Below are positions 14,001 to 25,186 of a stretch of DNA of 64,000 bases, piece by piece (position 1 is the first letter of the stretch; each line of letters opens with the position of its first letter). The notes below the pieces were generated by a model that did not search any database, was not told where the DNA came from, and was given only the letters and a program-made list of their open reading frames with translations. The position numbers were made by a program, and so were the translations under genes. Where the stretch lies: NCBI GenBank assembly GCA_015183035.1, contig JACZZP010000012.1:1612001-1676000 (forward strand), read 5' to 3'. The stretch comes from Meloidogyne chitwoodi (Eukaryota; Nematoda; Chromadorea; Rhabditida; Meloidogynidae).

Positions 14001-17000
14001 TAATAAATAATAGTCAAACAATTGAATTGAAATTATCTCCACCAAAATTGGAACCTTTAGTACAACAACAGGTAAAATTAAAATATTTTTTAATTAATTT
14101 TTAAAAAATTATATTATTTAGGATAACCAACAAAATCAAGAATTATCTCCAATAACAATAAATAATTCCATTATTAATCAAAAACATTCTCACCAAACTA
14201 CTTTAACTAATTTTATACCTTCAATTACCGAACAACAACAACAACCTTCATTAGCTGCCCAATTAGCTGCTGGTTTATTACAAGCTACTAATACTCCATT
14301 TCAACAAAAACAACAACAAACATTAATAGATATATCAAAACAACAACAACAATATAAAACAAATAATCAACAACAACAATTTTATTTTCAACAAATAAAT
14401 GAACAAAACAAACAAAAACAAAAAACATCTTCCGCTTTTGCACCTCCAACAATCATTAATGATAATAATAATAATAATAATAATAATTTAGTTTCTGCAT
14501 TAAAATTCATTGAATGTCAAATGAATGTTTTAGTTGGTAGTGGTAGTAATACTTCACAACAAACAACAATTGTTGGAGAAACAGAAAATAATAATGAGGG
14601 GAATTTGTGTGGAGGTTTTTTAATTCTTTTTAAAATTAAACAAAATATTTGCTAAAAAAGAATTTTATAGATATTTTTTTTATAAATTTTTTATCTAAAT
14701 AAATAAAATAATCCATCTTTTTTTCTTCTTTATTTTACTTAAAAAATTTCCAATTATTTTAAATTTGTCAAAATGCTTAACTAAATTCTTTTGCTTTTTG
14801 TCATTTAAGAATTCAAAATTAAAATATATTTTTATTATTTTTTAATTAAAAAGATTCATTTACAACAACAAGAGGAGGAGGACCTCAATCAACATTAGAG
14901 GAATTTCTTGCTACTGATGCCCAACAACAACAATGTGATATTTGTGAACGTAAATTTCGTAAAGAATCAGAACTTGTTTTACACAAACAAACACATTTAA
15001 TTGAAAGAAAACAACAACAAAAAAATAATAATAATTCTTTAAATTCTTCAATTAATTCATTTCAATGTAATGAATGTCCAATTATTGTTAAATCTAAATT
15101 AATGTTAAATAAACATATTGAAAGTGTACATGGAAGAAATGGAAATTGTGAACAATTAAATAATAATGGACAAAATAATTTAAATAATTCTTCTTTTCAA
15201 ACAACTTCTCATCTTGGTGGTAAGAGAATTTTTTCTTCTAAAATATCCTTTGTTAATCTACATTAATTTAAAATTAAAAAATTTTTGGTTGTATTTTTTG
15301 GGGTAATTTTGAATTAAAAAATAAAAATATATATTATTTTTTTGAATATTGTTTAATTTGTGAAATAAAAAATTCTGAAACATTTAAAAAAAAATTTAAA
15401 AAAAATTTTTTAATTTAAAAAATTTAAAACTTATATTTTAAATTATTTAAAAAAGAAGGTCCTTCATGTTCACAACAAATGTTACCTCCACAAACAAATA
15501 TAACAACAATAAATAACAATCATTTACGTAATTTTCTCTGTACTGATTGTCAGTTGGGTTTTCGTTCTCATGGTGTTTTAGCCAAACATTTACGTTCTAA
15601 AGTTCATATAAAAACGGTAAAACAATTAATTTAAAAGATAATTATTTTATTATTTATTTTTAAAGTTGGTTTCATTGGGAAAATTACCAGAAGATACTAA
15701 TTTATTAATTCGTGATAATAGTAAAGTTTTTGCTAATATTGATGCTAGTAATTGTGAAAAGGCTCTTTATTCAATTAAAGGTGAGGGGAGCGTACATAAA
15801 TATTTTTAGAAAAATATTTTTTTTAATTATAACAATTTTTTTTCAATAAAATTAATTAAAATTTTTATAAAAATTTATTTTTTAAAGAATTATTAATAAA
15901 ACTACGTGAACAACATTGTCTTGTAAATAATAATACAGACAAATGTTCTTCAACTTCCTCTTCTTTAAATTTACAAAATATAGGAGGAATACCAAGGATT
16001 AGTAGTATTGGTAATTCTACGTATAAAAGACCAGCAGAACCTTTACCACATGGACTTAAACGAAAAAGCCACGATTTGTAGGTTTTTATTTTTTAAAAAT
16101 TAAAAAACTTTAAATTATACCTTTTCTTATATTTCTCTTTTTTAAGACCTAACAACGAAGATTTTGAAGGAACTAGTTCTTCTTCTTCTCAAAATCTTTC
16201 TCAACAACAGAGACGAGATTCTTTTTCTTCACCATCACCACAAAGGCCAAAATACAGTCGAGATGATTTGACACATCAAGTTGGTTATTTTGTTTTTTGC
16301 TTTAATTTTATTTAAAAAACATACTTTTTATTTTCGATTAACTTGGGGATATACGTGTTTATTTTGATTTAAATTAAAAAAAAAGTATTTTATTAAAATT
16401 CTTTTTTAAAAACAGTCTGATTCTCCTTTACATTCACTTGCTCATGTTGCTGCTGCTGCTGCTGCACGTCAACCTTCTCCATCAACAACAACAACTTTTC
16501 CTAGTCTTTCTCCTTTATCTTCTTCATCAACTTATCATTATCAATCACGTATAGTAACAGCAAATGTTTGGGTACCTCCAAGAGTAGAACAATTACAACA
16601 ACCTTTAAATAATATTGTTGGAGCTGTTTCTCCTTTGTCTAATAATAATGATTTGAGAAAATCAATAACACCTGAAATACATAATCAAAATGGTTTAATT
16701 ATTTCTTCTGATAGATTAGGATGTTTGTTTTTTTAATTTTTTTAAAATATTTAGGTCAATTATATTTTAAATAATTAGAACCCCAATTGAGTTTCGAATT
16801 TTCTCTTAAATTTTTTATTTGGAAAATTTTAGAAAATTTTCAATAATTTTTTTGTTTCGAATCTCTGCTTCTCTCTCTTATCTGACTAAACTTTCTCTAA
16901 CTATTTTTGTTTGAATAGCCTGTCATCTATGTGGATTATAATATAATTAATAAACCTTTATTTTATTAATTAAATTTTTAATTAAAAAAACTTTACTTTT

Positions 17001-18387
17001 AATTTTTTAATATAATTTAAGTAATTAAAAAAAAATATTTTTTAATTTTTCAGCAATGCTTTCAAATCGTTCAGCAGAAGAAACAAGTGAATCAACAGGC
17101 ACTCGTAGTGAATCTAGCACTCCAGTACAGCAACGAAATATTTGTCAACTAAATCAAGGATTTTCTCCTATGCCTGCTGCTACACGTTGTCAAATTTGTG
17201 ATTTAAATGTAAATTTATATTTTTAAATTTTAATTTTTATTTAATTTAATTTTTAGTTTGATTCCCCAACACAATTATCTGTTCATTTTCATGCTGATCA
17301 TATTTTAATGAGACATGGAAGAGATTTTCGTTGTTCTAGAAGAAATTGTGAAAAAGTTTTTCCTTCACGAGAATCATTAAGAGCTCATATTTATGCACAC
17401 TTTTTTGGTGGTTGTGAAGGAGGGAAGGATATTGACAATCATCTTCAGGTAAATTTAATTAAAAATTTAATTTTATATATATTTAAATATAAAATAAAAA
17501 ATTGTAAAGAATTATTTTGTTTTCTCTTAGTTTTTGTATAATTAAGTTAGACAAGGACAGAGAGTGCAGAGTAGGTTATTTTTCTCTGCATTGCTTAGTT
17601 TATTTTAAAAATATTTTTTTATTTTTCTATTTCTCTTAAAAATACCTAAATTATAAGATCTTAAAATCAAGGTATTTCATATTTAATTTATTTTTTCCTC
17701 TCTAAAGGCCACACCATTTGCCTCTGTTGCTTCTTCCCCTTCTTCTCCTTCACTTTTGGCCAGACGTTCTAGTACTGCCCCATCTGCACCTTTACCATGT
17801 GCTCAAAGTCCAGATATTCCAGAAGAATCACATTCAGCTATAGGAAGTCAATTAGCTAATTTTGGAGGAACAAATAATAATAATAATCAATCATTTTCTT
17901 CTCCTCCTTCTGTTTCTTCTTCTTCTTTTCTTTCTTCTGCTGGAATAACAACACCTAAAACAACTGGAGGAAGAATAAAAATTCAAAATCGTCGTGGAAA
18001 AAGAGGAGAAGAAAATATTAATAATTTAAAAGAAAAAGAAGAAATTTCAGCAAATTTGCTTTGTTGCCAATTTTGTTCAGAGCAATTACCCGATGTTCAA
18101 ACTTTACAGGTTTTTTACTTATAAATTTATTTAAATTTTTAAATAATATTTTAATTTTTATTCTCATAAAAGATATTTAAAAAAAATATTTTTCTCTTTT
18201 TTTAAAGGCTCATTGGGTAAAACAACATATGACACAACTTACACGTCCTTATGTTTGTGTTGAATGTGATGCTGGATTTACTACAGAATTAGCATTACAA
18301 GCACATTGTGAACGACAACATAATATTCAAAATAAAAAAAATAATATTACCAATTTGTCAAATAATCAAAATATTCAAAATAATTAA
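2016..18387 (+). CDS. sma-9: Schnurri/SMA-9-like zinc-finger transcription factor
   Basis: A multi-exon gene of about 22 exons. The N-terminal half (exons 2016-2225, 7444-7806, 7862-8341, 8382-8833, 8886 onward) is very glutamine-rich, followed by a C2HC finger (CNFCQLKF, near 9250). The second half begins at 11219 and carries finger pairs. The key pair is at 12995-13230 ([18 protein letters not shown] and [15 protein letters not shown]), the hallmark pair of Schnurri/HIVEP proteins. Further fingers are at 14930-15130, 15535-15610, 17190-17400 and 18060-18320. Poly-Q, poly-N and an acidic stretch (13415-13600) lie between. Schnurri proteins act with Smads in BMP signalling; SMA-9 does this in C. 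elegans body-size and mesoderm patterning. Most junctions I checked keep frame. The join across 10104-11219 is uncertain: the frame stops at 10104, so either a donor near 9983 is used or two transcripts exist. Confidence 0.88.
2226..7443 (+). other. 5.2-kb first intron of the sma-9-like gene
   Basis: The first exon ends in CAA before a GTTTGTG donor, and the next begins GATCTC after TTTTTTAG; both are phase 0. No coding exon, RNA gene or bounded transposon was recognised inside. It is almost pure A/T with T-tracts and occasional CTCTC pyrimidine runs. Most introns in the window are around 50 nt, so it is exceptional in length and is a candidate site for regulatory elements or an alternative promoter. 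Confidence 0.6.
10105..11218 (+). promoter_or_regulatory. Long gap within sma-9: 3' end, internal promoter or trans-splice region
   Basis: The upstream reading frame ends at a TAA at 10102-10104 and the next recognisable exon starts after TTTAAG at 11219 (GAAGATGTCTATTCTATG). The gap has no open exon. It contains a 14-bp inverted pair, CTAGAGCAGCGTGA at 10528-10541 and its complement at 10712-10725. From memory, C. elegans sma-9 makes a short transcript by alternative trans-splicing, so an internal acceptor here is plausible; this is inference. Confidence 0.35.
12290..12512. repeat. Possible short inverted-repeat element in a sma-9 intron
   Basis: GACAGTTTA near 12302 and TAAACTGTC near 12494 form short inverted ends about 200 bp apart, each next to a CGG/CCG motif. 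No target duplication is clear. It sits inside an intron of the sma-9-like gene. Confidence 0.25.
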
Positions 18388-18684
18388 TTTAAACATTTTT
18401 AATGAACGAAGAAAATAAATTTAACAAAAAAATACATACTAAATATATTATTTTTAACACTTTTATTTTTTGTTTTTTTACTTGTTTTATTTTTAATTGT
18501 TTTATAAAAAATACATTTTTATTAGAATTTAAAAATTTTTATTTTTTATGTCAATTATGGTTTTTGGTAATAATATTTTTTTTCATTATTATTAATTCTA
18601 TTATTTAAAAAATATACTATTAAATTACTATTTTTACTAGGTTCTATTGATGTATTTTATTATTATTTTACAGACCATCTTATC

Positions 18685-18842
18685 TATATATTTAAATCTG
18701 ATTTAGTCTTACTTAGTTGTCTTAGATCTCCTGAAACTTTTTAATTTATTAGACTTTTTCTTATTATATATTTTCTGATTCAATCTTATATATTTAAATC
18801 TGATTTAGTCTTACTTAGTTGTCTTAGATCTCCTGAAACTTT
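18685..18842. repeat. Direct repeat of 56 bp, two copies
   Basis: The same 56-bp segment, starting TATATATTTAAATCTGATTT and ending CTCCTGAAACTTT, occurs at 18685-18740 and 18787-18842, essentially identical and offset by 102 bp. It lies about 300 bp after the sma-9-like stop codon. No function is recognised. Confidence 0.75.
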
Positions 18843-18889
18843 AATTTATAGGCTTACTTATTACTAGAACTGTTAAAACATGCTGTTAA

Positions 18890-19260
18890 AATAGTAAGAT
18901 ATTCAAGCATTTATGAAACTAAAAACGCTAAAATATTCAACAGAAACATTCAAAAACCTTGAAGAAACAAAAAAACATTAAAAACTAGCATAAACATTGA
19001 ATATAGTACATACATATATCCAAAAATATTGAAAACCAATAAAAATATGAAAACAGACAAAAACATGAATAAACATTTAAAAACATTGAAAAGTAATCAA
19101 AAACATGAAAAACACACAAAAACATTAAAAAAATAAAAAACATTAAAAAATAAAAAACATTTAAAAATAATCAAAAACATTGTATTAATATTATAAAACA
19201 TTTTAAAACAATTTAAAACATTATCAAAAACACAAACAAGCAAAAAACAGAAACAACAAA
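18890..19260. repeat. Degenerate A-rich array of AAAAACATT-type units
   Basis: A run of about 370 bp made of loosely repeated AAAAACATTGAAAA and AAAACATTAAAAA units, a low-complexity minisatellite-like tract with no conserved frame. Small open frames on either strand here are produced by the composition. Confidence 0.6.
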
Positions 19261-19650
19261 ATGCTGTTTTATATTTCAATGTTTTTATAAAAGAAATCCT
19301 TTTGTCCACATGCCTGGCAGTATTTATTTAATTATAATATTTATTGCATTTTGTATATTAAAAGCATAATAATAAATTGGTATGCAATTTGTAAAAATAG
19401 TAAAATAAAGTAATTATAAAAAAATTTTTCTTTAAAAAATCCAAAACGTGAAGCTATTGAGCAATGCATATATGAAATAATCATTGATAATAGTAACACA
19501 TGTTACTTACATTTATTATGAGATGCATGTACTTTCACGGGATGGATGCCCCAAACTAGAGTCAAAATTTTAATATAAAAGCTTTTGCTCATCGTTACCA
19601 AAACTTCATTTGATCTAACATAATAATTTGCCTATTTTTCTTCATTCATC

Positions 19651-20465
19651 AATGCTTGTCATTGCCATTATTCTACTAGTTGTTGGGCTGCTTGTTTTTG
19701 TCAAACAAGGAGGCAAACCGAGAGGTAATTTTAAATATTTTTTATTTAAATTAAAATTTACCAAATTTAAGAAGCAAAACCAAAGCTTCAAAGGGAAAAT
19801 CAAGGGATGCTACTAGCAAGAATGCTTCAAAAGAGAAGCCAAGGGATGCAAGTGCAAAGAATGCTTCAAAGGGAAAATCAAGGGATGCTACTAGCAAGAA
19901 TGCTTCAAAAGAGAAGCCAAGGGATGCAAGTGCAAAACCAAATGCTTCAAAGGGAAAATCAAGGAATGCTACTAGCAAGAATGCTTCAAAAGAGAAGCCA
20001 AGGGATGCAAGTGCAAAACCAAATGCTTCAAAGGGAAAATCAAGGGATGCTACTAGCAAGAATGCTTCAAAAGAGAAGCCAAGGGATGCAAGTGCAAAAC
20101 CAAATGCTTCAAAGGGAAAATCAAGGGATGCTACTAGCAAGAATGCTTCAAAAGAGAAGCCAAGGGATGCAAGTGCAAAACCAAATGCTTCAAAGGGAAA
20201 ATCAAGGGATGCTACTAGCAAGAATGCTTCAAAAGAGAAGCCAAGGGATGCAAGTGCAAAACCAAATGCTTCAAAGGGAAAATCAAGGAATGCTACTAGC
20301 AAGAATGCTTCAAAAGAGAAGCCAAGGGATGCAAGTGCAAAGAATGCTTCAAAGGGAAAATCAAGGGATGCTACTAGCAAGAATGCTTCAAAGGAAAAGC
20401 GTGATAGTGAGGTAAAAACTCGATCGACAGAATGTCCTACCTACGAAGAAGTTGAGGATAATTGA
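19651..20465 (+). pseudogene. Single-pass or secreted Lys/Ser-rich repeat protein, frame broken in the first repeat
   Basis: Not a family I recognise. Exon 1 starts at ATG 19651 and encodes a hydrophobic stretch (MLVIAIILLVVGLLVFV) followed by KQGGKPR, then a GTAATT donor at about 19723. After a 47-bp intron come seven to eight 81-bp repeats encoding, in the most natural frame, units such as ASKGKSRDATSKN and ASKEKPRDASAKPN. That frame runs out into a unique acidic tail ending TYEEVEDN and a TGA at 20463-20465. Exon 1 would enter this frame only if the first repeat read AAACCAAATGCTTC as the other units do. It reads AAACCAAAGCTTC, one T short (about 19784), so translation shifts to a Met/Gln/Arg-rich frame ending near 20415. 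Either the gene is broken, the assembly lost one base, or splicing differs. Confidence 0.55.
19783..20402 (+). repeat. 81-bp tandem repeat (27 codons), about 7.5 copies
   Basis: Units begin with GCTTCAAAGGGAAAATCAAG and are nearly identical, differing at GGGATGC versus GGAATGC and at a 3-bp-shorter junction (GTGCAAAGAATGC instead of GTGCAAAACCAAATGC). Each unit holds two related half-units of 13-14 codons. Two forward frames and one reverse frame stay open throughout, so an open frame alone does not identify the coding one. Confidence 0.85.
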
Positions 20466-21280
20466 TAAAAGGACGATTAAACTGAGAAACTAAATAATTG
20501 ATATAAAACTCGTGATAAATAATGAATTGTAGTAATATTTTCCTATAATACGTATTTGTTTTTCCTTGTGTTATAAATTTTAACAAAAAGGCTAAGTTAC
20601 TTAGGAAAATTTAATTTAAAGAAATTTTTGAGTTATTTAAAACATCTTTTAGACTATAGAAAGGAAAGCTTTCCATTTGAAACATTTAACAAACTTTAAA
20701 ATATAATTTTGTAAAACATTAATTCGTTAAAAATAATAAAATCATTTTTTTTTTAAAGAAACCTGTTATAGAATTGAATTGTTGAAAATTTTTATTATTT
20801 ATTTTAGCAAAGTTTTGTTGAGGGGGATTTGGCTAAATCTACGAGAAATATTTTTTATTTTAATCCCTATTTTATTTTATATTTTTTAATATTTCGGGAA
20901 AAATATTCTTTTTGTAAATATTTAGGATTTTCACTCTCAGAGCAAATCTCCGTATCTTCACTGTTTTTTAAACGACCTGTTTATTCTCTGGACTGTGTCC
21001 AGTGTTGTTGTTTTCATCCTTAAATCTGTTTATATTACAATTGCCAGTGAAAGTTTTATTAAAAATAAAATTTTTAATAAATAAAACTAGTATTTAATTT
21101 TAAAAATCTTTTTAAACTGTTCAACAAATATTATAATAAAATTATTTAAAATTCCAATTCCAAATTTATTTGCTAATTTGAACAATTTTATAATTTTCTG
21201 ACTTTTAAAATTTTTATTTTAATTTTATAGAATATTTAAACAATAAAAAAACATAACTTATAGTGTTTTTGATAAAAGAA
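20466..21280. other. Intergenic DNA, nothing recognised
   Basis: About 800 bp of AT-rich sequence between the repeat-protein gene and the PAN-domain gene. Short open frames here (for example 20829-21023) have no recognisable motif. Confidence 0.4.
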
Positions 21281-24200
21281 ATGCTTAATTTATTTATTAT
21301 TTATTTGCCTTCTCTATTTATTCTGATGTTTAGTGAGAAGGTTCAAGGTATACACATTATGAATATTCTGATATTTATACATATTTTAAAAATCAGAATT
21401 ATTTTTAACATTTCGAAAATGAGAAAAATTTCAGAAAAACAGTCATTTTAGAAATCAAAATTTTTTAATTATAAAATTACGAACATCAGAAAAATCAGAA
21501 TAACTATATAATCAGAATTTATTTAAAAACAAAAAAGAATATTTCTAAAAAGCAAAAAAACTATAAAAACAGAACACCAGTATTTAAAAATTCTGAAATA
21601 TTCTGAAAATTAAACACATTTAAGGTTGTTTTCCTATACTACAACCCAGTATGTCACCCTCATGTTTTCAACCTTCTAGTGGTTGTCCTCCTACTGATAA
21701 TAATATTAATCCTTATTCAACTTATGAATCTGTTCCTTCTCAATATAATTCTTATGGGGAATATCAACAACCAGATGTTTATTCATATCCATCTTCTCCT
21801 TATGAATCTTCTCCTCAACAACCTTATTATCATGCTTCTAAATCTCGTACAATGCCTTCTGTAGCCGATGAAGCCACCAAAGAATTAAAAACCAGTCCAA
21901 ATTTGGATTCTTGTATTAGACGATTTGCAGATACAAAAATTATTTGTGCATTACCTTTTGAGAGGAAAACACCTACAAATGAACGGGAATGCAAAAAGTT
22001 AGGGTTTTTAATATAATATAAGTAATACTCTGTTCTATTAACTATGTCCCACTTTAAAAAAAAATTAATTATTTTTTTAAAAGAAATTGTTTAAATGCTG
22101 GACCAAGATGTCGCAGTTTTCAATATGACCCAGCAGGTAATGTTTGTGACCTTTTTGAACATTCAATTGCTTCTTCTTCTGAACAAACAACAATAAAACC
22201 ATCACCTTCATCTTCTACTCCAATTGATCCATTTGCTTCTTTAGATGATTGGGATGCTAAAAGATTAAAGAAACATTCCCTTTCATTAAAAATGTTATCT
22301 GCAACAAAATCAAAAATAACAAAAGGTCGTGAAAAACGATTTTCATTACATAATGGAGTTCCTTTGGATGAACATAGCCAATCCTTAGCATATGGATCGA
22401 ATTTACAAGAAATGGGATATTCAAAGCAGATGTCGCCTATTATTGATGGAAATGAGTAAATTAAGTATTTTATTTTCTTTAATATTTAATAATATTTTAG
22501 TCTTTCTTCCTCTTCCTATTCTAAATGTGTTCCAATGCTTGAACACAAAGTAGGAGTTGTTTTCACTGGATTAGAACCAGGCTGTGAATCTGAAGGTTTA
22601 AATAATGAGGAGTTATATGAAGGGGATAGAATTGGAGAACAACAAGATATGGATGAACAAAAACAAAAATTACTAGAAGATATTGAAGATCTTCAAACAT
22701 CAAAACCAATTCCTCCCCCAATAACTTCAAAAACAATTACAACAAAAACAAATAATAATCAAAAACAAGAACTTGAACCTATGAAACATTTAATTAAAAG
22801 TCGAAAAGAACAGACAACGACAGAGAAATCTGTTAAAAATACAGAAGAATTTAGAGAGGTGGACGAGTCTTTAGTTAAAGTAAATGACTGTCCAAATGGC
22901 CAAAAAGCGAGGATTCAGGTATAAAAATTAAGGAATTTAATATTTTATTTAATTGGGATATTTTTTTTAATAATTTTGGAAAAAGAAAACAAATAATTTA
23001 TTTAATAGAGAAATTCCTGTCCCCTTAATTTGTTAGCTCTTCCTACCGTAGTCAACCTATCTCACTCTCCTCCACAGGAACATTAGAGTTTCTTTCATTA
23101 TCTCTCACGGTTTAGGGTCACCTAAAATTCTTCGGGTCTTATTTCGTAAATACTAGAAAAATAAAAAATTATTTTTTTTCCAAATATTTAAAGTTAATTG
23201 ACGGTATTTCACTTATTGGTCAATTACCTCTTCTTCTAGCAGTTCAATTAGAATCTGCAGATGTTTGTCTTCAAGTTTGTCGCCAAAACGCAGTTAAAAT
23301 AATATCAAAAATTAATATATAATTTTATTTTTTAAATTAAAGAATTTGGATGGTTTTATTTTATCAAATTCTTGTCGTTCGGCTACTTTTAATAGACAAT
23401 CTGGACGTTGTGAATTATTAAATGATACTATTTCACCTAATGGTCCTTTACAATATACACCAAATCCTGACTCTATTTACTTTGAAAAACTTTGTATTTC
23501 ACGTAAACAAAAATTTTAAATTTAAATTAAAATAAAAAAATTTTAAGAAGCTGACTTGCTTTCGACTTGTAATGATATTATCCACAGAATTCCACAACAT
23601 TACCTTGATTCAAGAAAATTAATTAATGACGGTGCTTCAATTAATGCTTTAAATCAATTGGAATGTATAAAACATTGTATTAATTCTAAAGTAAATTTTT
23701 TTTAATTTAAAGAGTTTTATATATTCTTTTTTTCAGAATAAATTAGGTTTTGAATGTGCCTCAGCAAGTTTCTTTTTTGATTGGCAAGGAAATAATTGTT
23801 TTTTAAGTAGATTTACTAGACTTTCTAGGCCTGACTTGTATTCTGCAGAAAGAAAAGAATTAGTTGATTATATGGAAATACCTCTTTGTTTTAGATTAAA
23901 TGGTGAAATAATAATTATTATATTTTTTAAAGGGGAAATGGACAATTTTTAGGATTTTTTGAAAGAATACAAATATTAAATTTAACTCTTTTTTATGTTA
24001 ACTCCTGTTATAAGATTACCCCTACTATAATAAAATAAAATATATATATTTTTATTTTATTTAAAGTAAATAATAATGTCAAACAAAGAGATGTATTAAC
24101 AACAAATAATTATTACCCTTTATTATCTAGTAGTACAAATATTTATTATTCTTCTAAAGAAGAGTCAAATGATGAAGATAATTCATTTTCATTAAAAAAT

Positions 24201-24965
24201 GATTGGAGTGCTTGTATTGAAGGTATTCGTTGGAGACATAAATTAAATTGCAACAATACAAATAATAATAATAATTGCTTAGAATCAGAGGCTTGTTCAG
24301 CAAATAATAATAATCATAAATTATTTTTAATTATAATTATATTAAAGAGATATGTATTATTTCATTAGGTCCATTTTTCGGCCATTATTCTTCTATTTTT
24401 CGGGGAAATAGTTTTGGGACTATTAAGTTTAATATGGCCTTTTTTAAATATAACTTTTTAATTATTAATTTAAATATATTTAAAAATATTATAGAAGCAA
24501 AACCAATAGCTCAAAGCATAGAAGTAGCTAAAAGATTTAAAGCACCAGATGTTGGCTCAAATGAAGCTAGGTAAATATTAAAATTATTTATTTAAAAATT
24601 AATTTATTTTATTTAATATATAAAGCCTTTATGGAGAGCAGGATTATGAAAATCAAAAAGAGATAAGCTTTTTTGGTCCTCCACATGAAACAGAAGCAAA
24701 AACAAATAATATAGGTTATTAATTGTTATTTCTTTTTAAAATAAAATTAATTTAATAAATTAAAAAAATGTCTAATAAATAACAAAATTAATTATTTTTA
24801 AAAATTAATTTAATAGATTTAAATTGTGATTCAACAAAAGATTGTTGTCCTTCTATAAATGAAGAAAAAGGAGAAATAAAAGGAATTGTAAGAGGATGTT
24901 CTTTAGGCACTAGAAGGTTATCAGATGGAAGGGCAGTCAGTTGTGTACCTGATAAGTGCCATTGA
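21281..24965 (+). CDS. Secreted PAN/apple-domain protein
   Basis: Exon 1 (21281-21347) encodes a signal peptide (MLNLFIIYLPSLFILMFSEK); later exons start at 21625, about 22085 and 22501, then near 23193, 23342, 23548 and 23736. Three PAN/apple-like modules can be followed by their cysteines: around 21910-22160 (CIRRF ... CRSFQYD ... CDLFEH), 22890-23500 (DCPNG ... CLQVCRQN ... CRSATF ... CELLND) and 23570-23920 (CNDII ... CIKHC ... CASASFFF ... CFLSRF). Between the first two lies a long low-complexity linker with a furin-like REKR (near 22330). The last exons (24496 to TGA 24963-24965) give a short Cys-rich tail ending VSCVPDKCH. PAN modules mediate protein or glycan contacts in extracellular matrix and cuticle proteins. 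No ZP domain is seen. The splice near 24310-24495 is unresolved: the preceding frame runs into a hydrophobic tail and a TAG at about 24367. Confidence 0.75.
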
Positions 24966-25186
24966 AAAGAAGAAAAAAAAGATAAATTTAATATTATAAA
25001 GTTTTTTTTATTTTATTTAATTATTTTAAAAATAAAAAAGATTATTTAACATTTTTTTAAATTATTTTTATTTATTTAAAAAAATAAATTTGAATTTTTT
25101 TTTAAATAAAGTATATTAAAAAAACGGTAATAATAATAAAAAAATGAGAAATTTTAAAAAATTTTCCAAGCTTGCAAAAATATTAA

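Noticed and set aside
18402..19309. Hydrophobic open frames after the sma-9-like gene
   Set aside because: Low-complexity T/A-rich translations with no conserved motif or splice support.
19751..20380. Long antisense open frame with FSFEAFLLVASLDFPFEAF repeats
   Set aside because: It is the reverse shadow of the 81-bp tandem repeat; no start context, splice sites or recognisable domain.
19783..20402. Regular repeats suggesting a CRISPR-like array
   Set aside because: Units are contiguous coding repeats without unique spacers, in a eukaryotic genome.
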